Shown: positions 46,296 through 53,633 of the stretch, piece by piece | Position numbering within the stretch: position 1 is the stretch's first letter | Layout of the letters: the number at the start of each line of letters is the position of its first letter | Source: Flavihumibacter stibioxidans | GTDB lineage: Bacteria; Bacteroidota; Bacteroidia; Chitinophagales; Chitinophagaceae | Assembly (NCBI RefSeq): GCF_014332695.1 | Contig: NZ_MBUA01000023.1 | Location: 372,001-436,000, forward strand | Length of the DNA: 64,000 bases | Direction of reading: 5' to 3' | Program-made: the position numbers and the translations under genes | Notes under the pieces: model-generated | Database searches by the model: none | What the model was told of the DNA's origin: nothing | The model's input: the letters and a program-made list of their open reading frames with translations, nothing else

Positions 46296-48050
46296 TCAAT
46301 TCCTTATTTCACCGGGATAAAAGCGCCAGCTGGTTGAAAAATTCTGCCGGGGTGGCCGGTTTGTCAGGATCTGCCGGATCATTTCAACGGGCATCTGGTT
46401 TTGCTGCAGGATGGCATCATGGTATTGCTTATAACTCATCTTGCCGCTGTCAACCAGTTCTTTTTTAAGTGCGTAAAACTGCAGGCCACCGATCATGTAG
46501 GCAAGCTGGTACAACGGACCGTAATTTCCCTGGAAAGACCTTCTCACCTCTCCCTCCGCATTAGCGCGCTCATGGCCTACACGATCCACCAGGAAATCAA
46601 TACACTGCTGCGGCGTCCATTTTCCGAGATGGTAATTGAGCGAGAAAATAATCCGGGCGCAACGGTGCATTCGCCAGAACAGCATACCGATCCTGTCTTC
46701 AGGTCCGCGCGGGAAGCCCATATCCCAGAGGATCATCTCCCAGTACAAGGACCATCCTTCGATCCAGAAAGGAGTATAAAAATTTCGATAGGCCCGGTAG
46801 CGATCATTCTGGTACATCTGCAGGTGGTGTCCAGCAATCAGTTCATGATGAACTGTGGCGCGTGAAAAATGCGGATTGTTTCCCCGCATACTCATTAACT
46901 TGTCCGGCTCCGCCATCGTATTGGTTGGATAGGAAATGATAATACTTTCACCTCCCAGGAAAAAAGGATTGACCAACTGCTGCCTGGGCGACATCATGTT
47001 CATGCGCCAGGTTTCTTCTGCAATGGGCGGAATCGTAACCAGGTCTCTTTTCTTAATGAAATCTACACTTTGGTTATAAAGGTCCAGGATCATCTCCGGT
47101 TGTTTACCCTCAGGCACATAGGTATTTTTAACCTTCTCCATAGCAGCTTTCCAGTCCGTTCCAAAACCCATTTCCCTGGTCGCTTTCAGCAACTCCTTAT
47201 CACACCAGGCAAATTCCTGTTCTGCAATGCGAATCAGCTCTTCTGCCGTGTAAGGAATATATTCCAACTCAAGTTGTTTCTTTAATTCAACAGCACCGAT
47301 CGGTCGTCCGATGATACCACTGCCATCATCAGCCGAAGAGGAATTTTTTCTTGCCCTTGCCAGCATGGAATCACTGTATACATTCAGCAGGCTGTCCATC
47401 CCCTTATATGGCGCTTCCATCCACCAGGTGAACTGCGGGTCATAACCGTAATAAAAATCATGAATGCTTTTAAGCGCATCACGGACATCCTTTACCCTTC
47501 TTTGTGCAGCATAAGCAGTTACCAGGTTGATCTGCTGGTCCGTTTCCAGCTTTTTGATCTGTTGCTTCAGTTCCGTCTGCCAGCCATGCATTTCCTTTGC
47601 CAACTCTGCTGCCGGCAATACTGCACCGCGGCGACGTTTCTTTTCATACCTAAAAACCTCCTCCGCAAATGGGCTATAGCCCTTCGAAGCAACAGCAGTT
47701 ACAGCTTCCTCTTCCAGCAAACGCAGATCATTCTGCAGGTTCCTGCTGAACAATACATAATCAACCTTACCATCGAGCCCCAGCTTATCAAAATTGAATT
47801 GCTGCAATCGCAATGAATACTGCCGGTCAAGGAGTTTCAGTCTTTCGGTACGTTCTGGTGATGTTTCGAGCATGTAAAATCTGTCGAGGCTTCCCCGGTC
47901 TGCATTGTACTGGATGATTGTATTGGTGAGTTCCGATGCCTGCAGGGAAATTTCATGACCTGTATTAACCTGGGCATTCATTAGTGCCGGCGCAAAAAGC
48001 AGGAACGGTGCCCACAGCATTGCCATACAGGAATCGAATCGTTTTATCAT
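46296..48050 (-). CDS. Secreted DUF885 metallopeptidase-like protein
   Basis: A 584-residue exported protein (signal peptide about 1-26). The motif His401-His402-Glu403 in VHHELIAGHHLQMY is the DUF885 zinc-site signature, related to M32-like gluzincins. DUF885 proteins are thought to be metallopeptidases. It lies 101 bp upstream of the DapA-like gene on the same strand, so it may release hydroxyproline- or proline-containing peptides for the pathway, though that is inference. A terminator-like hairpin precedes the start (48081-48103). Confidence 0.84.
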   Translation of the reverse strand: MIKRFDSCMAMLWAPFLLFAPALMNAQVNTGHEISLQASELTNTIIQYNADRGSLDRFYMLETSPERTERLKLLDRQYSLRLQQFNFDKLGLDGKVDYVLFSRNLQNDLRLLEEEAVTAVASKGYSPFAEEVFRYEKKRRRGAVLPAAELAKEMHGWQTELKQQIKKLETDQQINLVTAYAAQRRVKDVRDALKSIHDFYYGYDPQFTWWMEAPYKGMDSLLNVYSDSMLARARKNSSSADDGSGIIGRPIGAVELKKQLELEYIPYTAEELIRIAEQEFAWCDKELLKATREMGFGTDWKAAMEKVKNTYVPEGKQPEMILDLYNQSVDFIKKRDLVTIPPIAEETWRMNMMSPRQQLVNPFFLGGESIIISYPTNTMAEPDKLMSMRGNNPHFSRATVHHELIAGHHLQMYQNDRYRAYRNFYTPFWIEGWSLYWEMILWDMGFPRGPEDRIGMLFWRMHRCARIIFSLNYHLGKWTPQQCIDFLVDRVGHERANAEGEVRRSFQGNYGPLYQLAYMIGGLQFYALKKELVDSGKMSYKQYHDAILQQNQMPVEMIRQILTNRPPRQNFSTSWRFYPGEIRN

Positions 48051-48080
48051 TTACTTGAGCTTTTATAGTATAAAAATAAA

Positions 48081-48103
48081 GGACCCGCCTGAATAGCGGG
48101 CCC
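48081..48103 (-). terminator. Terminator-like hairpin in the DUF885 leader
   Basis: GGACCCGC (48081-48088) pairs with GCGGGCCC (48096-48103), one A-C mismatch, with a 7-base loop. On the minus strand it is followed by TTTATTTTTATAC. It lies 31 bp upstream of the DUF885 start, where it could attenuate transcription, or it is the relic of a lost upstream gene. Confidence 0.35.
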
Positions 48104-48225
48104 CATTCTTTTATTGGACATCTCACCAGACAGGTGTATTGTCTCTTTTACACTTTATATGCATTTTGCATTACACACACTTCAGAGGATAAAAATCGGA
48201 AAGGATTCACCAATTCCGGATGATA

Positions 48226-48252
48226 TTGATTCGTTCAGGAAAGCTAACTTCG
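48226..48252 (+). promoter_or_regulatory. Possible promoter of the hydroxyproline epimerase gene
   Basis: TTG at 48226-48228 followed after 16 bases by TAACTTCG (48245-48252), one mismatch to TAnnTTTG. The start codon is 18 bp further on. Spacing is shorter than the usual 19, so this is tentative. Confidence 0.25.
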
Positions 48253-48270
48253 GAGAACTAAAGGCAAGGA

Positions 48271-49272
48271 ATGAAAAAGACATTTTTCTGTATTGATGCG
48301 CATACCTGCGGCAACCCGGTGAGGCTGGTGGCAGGTGGCGGACCCGTATTGCAGGGAAACACCATGAGTGAAAAACGCCAGCACTTCCTGAAGGAATACG
48401 ACTGGATCCGGAAGGGACTGATGTTTGAACCCAGGGGGCATGACATGATGAGTGGTTCCATTTTATATGCACCTCATGATCCGGACAATGATGTGGCTGT
48501 GTTGTTTATTGAAACCAGTGGTTGCCTGCCCATGTGCGGACATGGAACCATTGGCACCATCACCATTGCGGTGGAAGAAGGATTAATAATTCCAAAACAA
48601 CCTGGCCGCATCAGGATGGAAGCACCGGCGGGACTGGTTGATATTGAATACAAACAGGAAGGCGGCAAAGTAAAATCTGTAAAACTGACCAATGTGCCGG
48701 CCTACCTGGCTGCTACTGAACTGACGGCAGTCTGTCCTGAACTGGGTGAACTGGTTTTCGATGTGTCTTATGGCGGTAATTTTTATGCAATTGTGGATGT
48801 GCAGAAAAATTTTGCCGGACTGGAACACTATTCCGCCGACAAACTGATTGCCTGGGCACGTGAATTACGGCAACGCATCAACGAAAAATACGAATTCGTT
48901 CATCCGGAGAATCCGACCATCAACGGATGCTCACATATTTTGTGGACAGGGGCTGTGCTGGATCCGGCTTCAACAGCGCGGAATGCGGTTTTTTATGGCG
49001 ACAAGGCCATCGACCGCAGTCCCTGCGGCACCGGCACATCAGCCCGTATGGCACAGTGGTACACGAAAGGCAAACTAAAAAAAGGTGACCGCTTCATTCA
49101 TGAAAGCATTATCGGATCCACCTTTACCGGCACTATTGAAGAAGAAACCACCGTAGCCGGGAATCCGGCCATTCGCCCGGGCATCGAAGGATGGGCACGC
49201 ATTTACGGATACAATACCATTTCCATTGACCCATCTGATGACCCGTATGCGTATGGGTTTCAGGTGTTGTGA
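48271..49272 (+). CDS. 4-hydroxyproline 2-epimerase (proline racemase family)
   Basis: A 333-residue PLP-independent racemase. Both catalytic cysteines are present: Cys89 in LPMCGHGTIG and Cys252 in DRSPCGTGTSARMA. A Ser/Thr in place of the first would have meant a dehydratase, so epimerase activity is expected. It would convert trans-4-hydroxy-L-proline to cis-4-hydroxy-D-proline. It is divergent from the DUF885/deaminase/dehydrogenase operon. The next pathway enzyme, a D-hydroxyproline dehydrogenase (FAD type), is not in the window. Confidence 0.92.
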   Translation: MKKTFFCIDAHTCGNPVRLVAGGGPVLQGNTMSEKRQHFLKEYDWIRKGLMFEPRGHDMMSGSILYAPHDPDNDVAVLFIETSGCLPMCGHGTIGTITIAVEEGLIIPKQPGRIRMEAPAGLVDIEYKQEGGKVKSVKLTNVPAYLAATELTAVCPELGELVFDVSYGGNFYAIVDVQKNFAGLEHYSADKLIAWARELRQRINEKYEFVHPENPTINGCSHILWTGAVLDPASTARNAVFYGDKAIDRSPCGTGTSARMAQWYTKGKLKKGDRFIHESIIGSTFTGTIEEETTVAGNPAIRPGIEGWARIYGYNTISIDPSDDPYAYGFQVL

Positions 49273-49274
49273 AA

Positions 49275-49387
49275 GGTGTCTGACATGTGGTGAAAGGCGT
49301 CTGACGGGATTCAGGCGTCTGACGTTTAGCATTATTGGAAACCGTGGATCCAAACGTCAGACGCCTGAATCCCGTCAGACGCCTTTC
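49275..49387. repeat. Large stem-loop with CGTCTGACG units before the GH127-GH43 gene
   Basis: A 36-bp perfect stem (49292-49327 with 49352-49387) encloses a 24-base loop. Each arm contains two GGCGTCTGACG-type units separated by GGATTCA. A degenerate extra unit (GGTGTCTGACATG) precedes the left arm. It uses the same core word as the palindromes at 27567, 28617 and 43622 but with wider spacing. It ends 17 bp before the start codon at 49405. Confidence 0.9.
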
Positions 49388-49404
49388 CACCCAAAAAACA
49401 CAAC

Positions 49405-52400
49405 ATGAAAAAAACACTCATCACCCTTGCAATAGCGACCATCAGCAACCTTGGCATGGCGCAAAATTATATCCCGGTAAAAAATGACCCGAGGCTGAAG
49501 GTTAAACCTGCGGCCCCCATCAGGGCCTGGGCTTTTGACCTGAAAGACGTGAAACTGCTCGAAGGCAGCCCTTTCAAAAAAGCCATGGACAAGGATGCCG
49601 GTTATCTCCTCTTCCTCGAGCCAGACCGGCTGCTGCATCATTTCTACGAGAATGCGAAACTTCCCCCAAAAGCGCCCGTTTACGGCGGCTGGGAATCAGA
49701 AGGACTATCGGGTCACACCCTCGGTCACTACCTTTCTGCCATCAGCCTGATGTATGCTTCCACAGGAAACATCGAATTCAAAAAGCGCTTAGACTATATA
49801 GTTAGTGAACTCTCCCGCTGCCAGCAGGCCCGCGGAACGGGGTTTGTCGGCGCCATGCCCGGCGAAGACAGCGCATGGGCAAGGGTCTCCAGGGGCGAAA
49901 TAAAATCCGGCGGCTTTGATCTCAACGGGCTCTGGGCACCCTGGTATGTGGTGCACAAACTGATGGCCGGATTGCTGGATGGTTACCTGTACACCGGCAA
50001 CAAGCAGGCAATTAACATAGCAGAGGGCCTGAGCGACTGGACCGGCAACCTGCTTAAGGAACTCAACGAAGAGCAGATTCAGAAAATGCTGCGCTGCGAA
50101 TACGGTGGCATGAACGATGCGCTGGCACAGTTGTACGCCATCACCGGAAATAAAAAACACCTCGAACGTTCCTATTTATTTTTCGATGATTTCGTAATGA
50201 AACCATTGTCACAGGAAATAGATCCGATGCCCGGAAAACACAGCAATACCAATGTTCCCAAGGCCATCGGAAGCGCTTCCCAGTACACGCTTACCGGCAA
50301 CCAACGCGAAAAAACCATCGCTTCCTTTTTCTGGAAAACCATGGTTCATAACCATAGCTATGTAATCGGCGGAAACAGCAACTACGAATACTGCGGGGAG
50401 CCCCGCAAACTAAATGAACGCCTCAGCGATAATACCTGCGAAACCTGCAATACTTATAACATGCTCAAACTGACCAGGCAGTTATATAGCTGGCAGCCCA
50501 CAGCAGAACTGGGCGATTTCTATGAGCGTGCACTCTACAACCATATCCTCGCTTCGCAAAACCCGGAAAACGGTATGATGACCTATTTCGTTCCGCTGCG
50601 GATGGGCACTAAAAAACAATTCTCTGATTCCCTTAACACTTTCACCTGTTGTGTTGGCAGCGGCATGGAAAATCACAGCAAATACGGCGAAGGAATTTAT
50701 TACAACGGCACTGACGGCAGCCTGTATATAAACCTTTTCATTCCTTCTGTTTTGCAATGGAAAGAAAAGAACATCACCATAAAACAGGAAACAAATTTCC
50801 CCGAATCAGATGAGATAAGGTTCACCATCTCTGCAAAAAAACCAGCCAGCTTTCCGATCAGAATCCGCCAACCATATTGGGCATCCACCGCCATCATCAA
50901 CGTCAACGGAAAAATCAAAACAGTGCAAGCCGATAAAGACGGCTTCCTGGTGCTGGATCAAACCTGGAAAAACAATGACCGGATCAATCTCTTACTGTCC
51001 AAAAAACTGCACACCCAGAGCATGCCCGATAATCCCAACCGCATTGCTGTGCTGTATGGGCCGCTGGTGCTCGCAGGCCGGCTCGGCGAGCAAATGCCGG
51101 ATCCCGTTTTCGGAACCCCTGTCCTGTTGACCGATGATAAAAATGTCAACAACTGGATCAGTCCGGTCGCCAACCAACCCCTCACCTTCGAAATGAAAGG
51201 CGTCGGCAAACCATCCGATGTGCAGCTCATTCCATTTTACCAGATGTACAAGGAGTACTACAGTGTGTACTGGGATTTTTTCACCCATGCTGACTGGTCC
51301 AACCGCCAGGCAGCGTATGAAGCGGAAAAGAAAAGGCAGGGAGAAATCGCAGCCCGTACTATTGACTTCTTCCGGATCGGCGAAATGCAGCCGGAACGCG
51401 ACCACAACCTGAAAGCAAGCGAAAAAAGCTATGTCAGCGATGCCATCGGCGTGAATGGCAGGGAAGTACGTGCAGGAGGATATTTCTCCTTCGAAATAAA
51501 TGTTGACCCCACTCTTAACAACAATCTTCTATTCACCTACCTGGGTGATGACAAAGACCGGAAATTTGACATCCTTGCTGAAGGCAAACTGGTCAAAACG
51601 GAAGAACTCACCGGCGGGCCAACAGGAAAATTCTATGATCGCGAATACGAACTTCCCAAAGAGTTAATCGGCGATAAAAGCCGGATCACGATCCGCATCG
51701 AATCGAACCATGGCAGAACCGCCGGCCGGATCTTTGGCGTAAGGACCATTAAGGGAACCGAAAGGCCAAAGGAACAACATCCGCAGGCACTATCGTCTCA
51801 GGGCGATAGCGTGCTGCTTTTCTCCTACTTCAAGGGTAACGGGGAAGACGGGCTGCACCTGGCTTACAGCGAAGATGCGCTCCACTGGAAGGCACTTAAA
51901 AATGATCAGTCCTTCCTCAGTCCAACCGTTGCCAAAGACAAACTGATGCGCGACCCCTGCATCACCCGAGGTCCGGATGGATTGTTTCACATGGTCTGGA
52001 CCGTTAGCTGGAACGACAGGGGAATCGGCTATGCCAGCTCCAAAGACCTGGTGAACTGGTCGGAGCAGGTATTCATTCCCGTTATGTCGCATGAGCCCGG
52101 AGCACTCAATTGCTGGGCCCCGGAAATCACCTATGACCCAAAGGCAAAACAATTCATGATCTACTGGTCCACCACCATACCAGGCCGCTTCCCGAAAACC
52201 GAGGCCCTGGGCGATGAAAAATATAACCACCGCCTGTATTACACTACCACCAGGGATTTTAAAACATACAGCGCCACCAGGCTGCTGTACGACAAGGGCT
52301 TCAATGTCATCGATGCAAGCATTGTCCGCAACGGAGAACAATATATCATGTTCCTGAAGGACGAAACGCTCAAACCAAGTCCGCAGAAAAATATCAGGAT

Positions 52401-52674
52401 CGCCACCAGCAGGAAACTCAAAAAAGATTATTCCTCACCAGGTCCTGCCATTACCGGAAACTACTGGGCAGAAGGCCCTACTGCCATCCGTTTCAACCAC
52501 AAATGGTGGCTGTACTTCGACAAATATACCCAGCACCAGTATGGCGCGCTGCAGTCCGCTGACCTGCAGCAATGGACTGATATTTCCAGCCAGGTGAAAT
52601 TCCCGGAAGGCTCCAGGCATGGCACAGTGTTCATGATCAGCCGGGCAGAATTTAACCACTTATTACAAAACTGA
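49405..52674 (+). CDS. Secreted GH127 arabinofuranosidase fused to a GH43-like propeller
   Basis: A 1089-residue exported protein (signal peptide about 1-19, ending GMAQ). Residues 30-620 are a GH127 barrel with the same thiolate-zinc site as the other copy: Glu346-Thr-Cys348 (CETCNTY) and Cys415-Cys416 (TCCVGSGMENH). Residues of about 650-785 are a beta-sandwich linker. Residues 800-1089 are a five-bladed GH43-like domain with RDP (Asp850), APE (Glu907) and AEGP (Glu1023). GH43 enzymes include alpha-L-arabinofuranosidases and xylosidases, so the fusion could remove beta- and alpha-linked arabinose from one substrate. It follows the epimerase gene by 132 bp. Confidence 0.9.
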   Translation: MKKTLITLAIATISNLGMAQNYIPVKNDPRLKVKPAAPIRAWAFDLKDVKLLEGSPFKKAMDKDAGYLLFLEPDRLLHHFYENAKLPPKAPVYGGWESEGLSGHTLGHYLSAISLMYASTGNIEFKKRLDYIVSELSRCQQARGTGFVGAMPGEDSAWARVSRGEIKSGGFDLNGLWAPWYVVHKLMAGLLDGYLYTGNKQAINIAEGLSDWTGNLLKELNEEQIQKMLRCEYGGMNDALAQLYAITGNKKHLERSYLFFDDFVMKPLSQEIDPMPGKHSNTNVPKAIGSASQYTLTGNQREKTIASFFWKTMVHNHSYVIGGNSNYEYCGEPRKLNERLSDNTCETCNTYNMLKLTRQLYSWQPTAELGDFYERALYNHILASQNPENGMMTYFVPLRMGTKKQFSDSLNTFTCCVGSGMENHSKYGEGIYYNGTDGSLYINLFIPSVLQWKEKNITIKQETNFPESDEIRFTISAKKPASFPIRIRQPYWASTAIINVNGKIKTVQADKDGFLVLDQTWKNNDRINLLLSKKLHTQSMPDNPNRIAVLYGPLVLAGRLGEQMPDPVFGTPVLLTDDKNVNNWISPVANQPLTFEMKGVGKPSDVQLIPFYQMYKEYYSVYWDFFTHADWSNRQAAYEAEKKRQGEIAARTIDFFRIGEMQPERDHNLKASEKSYVSDAIGVNGREVRAGGYFSFEINVDPTLNNNLLFTYLGDDKDRKFDILAEGKLVKTEELTGGPTGKFYDREYELPKELIGDKSRITIRIESNHGRTAGRIFGVRTIKGTERPKEQHPQALSSQGDSVLLFSYFKGNGEDGLHLAYSEDALHWKALKNDQSFLSPTVAKDKLMRDPCITRGPDGLFHMVWTVSWNDRGIGYASSKDLVNWSEQVFIPVMSHEPGALNCWAPEITYDPKAKQFMIYWSTTIPGRFPKTEALGDEKYNHRLYYTTTRDFKTYSATRLLYDKGFNVIDASIVRNGEQYIMFLKDETLKPSPQKNIRIATSRKLKKDYSSPGPAITGNYWAEGPTAIRFNHKWWLYFDKYTQHQYGALQSADLQQWTDISSQVKFPEGSRHGTVFMISRAEFNHLLQN

Positions 52675-52679
52675 AACAC

Positions 52680-52687
52680 TAGCTTTG
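52680..52687 (+). promoter_or_regulatory. Predicted -7 element for the diacylglycerol-kinase-like gene
   Basis: TAGCTTTG matches TAnnTTTG fully and lies 16 bp before the ATG at 52704, just after the GH127-GH43 stop. No -33 element was seen. Confidence 0.35.
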
Positions 52688-52703
52688 AAGGCATTAATTG
52701 CCC

Positions 52704-53624
52704 ATGATGCCAACATCCAAAAGCAATAAAAAATATATTTTTCTTGTTAACCCGATTTCCGGAACCTCCGCAAAAACCGGCCTCGGGGAACAGGTATTGA
52801 AAGTGGCAAACAGTCACGGGGTGACGGCAATAATTTTGCCTACTGTTGCCGGGGGGGATTACCGGTTTGTTGAACAAAAGATAATCGAAGAAGGTTTCAC
52901 AGAGGTTATCATCTGCGGTGGCGATGGTACCGTTAACCAGGTGGTAAACAGTATACGGCATTTGCCCGTAAATTTCGGGATCATACCCTTTGGTTCCGGC
53001 AACGGACTTGCCTTTAGCGCACGTATCCCAAAATCCACCCCAAAAGCCCTGGAACTTGCCTTCACCGGTAAAGCCCGCTATGTGGATGCATTCATGGTAA
53101 ATGACTCCTTCGCCTGTATGCTCTGTGGTCTTGGGTTTGATGCAAAAGTTGCCCACGATTTCGCCAACCAGCCCGGCCGGGGATTGCTGACCTATACGCA
53201 ACAAACGCTGAAGAATTTTTTCTCCGCAAAGCCCTATCATTTTGAGATGGTGGCAAATGACCATATTATCCAGACAGATGCTTTTTTCATCAGCGTGGCC
53301 AACAGCAACCAGTTTGGCAATAAGTTTACCATCGCCCCGAAAGCAAGCCTGAACGATGGATTGCTCGATATAGTAGTGGTGCCTAAAATGAACAAAGCCA
53401 TCCTGCCATTTGCCATCATACAGCAAATCAGCGGTGGGAAACTGACCGGGACAAAGGACGACAACTATCAATCGATACAGTACTTTCAGGCAAGCCGTAT
53501 CCAGATCAGGAACCGCGATGACGCGCCGCTCCACATTGATGGCGAACCGCGGGAAACAATGGAAACACTCAATATAAAAATCATTCCGCGTTGTTTCCAG
53601 TTGATCCAGCCAATGACCGATTAA
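52704..53624 (+). CDS. Diacylglycerol/sphingoid-type lipid kinase family protein
   Basis: A 306-residue DagK/LCB5-family kinase. NPISGT (about 17-22), CGGDGTVNQV and PFGSGNGLAFS are the nucleotide-binding signature, and the second domain carries the beta-sandwich with FKIIPRC-like end residues. It would phosphorylate diacylglycerol or another lipid alcohol with ATP at the membrane surface. I prefer ATG 52704 to an upstream TTG at 52698; ATG 52707 is also possible. Its stop is 9 bp from the end of the convergent patatin gene. Confidence 0.88.
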   Translation: MMPTSKSNKKYIFLVNPISGTSAKTGLGEQVLKVANSHGVTAIILPTVAGGDYRFVEQKIIEEGFTEVIICGGDGTVNQVVNSIRHLPVNFGIIPFGSGNGLAFSARIPKSTPKALELAFTGKARYVDAFMVNDSFACMLCGLGFDAKVAHDFANQPGRGLLTYTQQTLKNFFSAKPYHFEMVANDHIIQTDAFFISVANSNQFGNKFTIAPKASLNDGLLDIVVVPKMNKAILPFAIIQQISGGKLTGTKDDNYQSIQYFQASRIQIRNRDDAPLHIDGEPRETMETLNIKIIPRCFQLIQPMTD

Positions 53625-53633
53625 ATAGCAAAC

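Noticed and set aside
27567-49387. The CGTCTGACG arrays as a CRISPR or tandem satellite
   Set aside because: There are no spacers between repeated units, no cas genes are nearby, and the units are inverted rather than all direct.
52461-53534. Minus-strand reading frame of about 357 codons opposite the lipid kinase gene
   Set aside because: It overlaps well-supported genes on the plus strand, has no domain signature, and is rich in Cys, His and Gly as shadow frames are.
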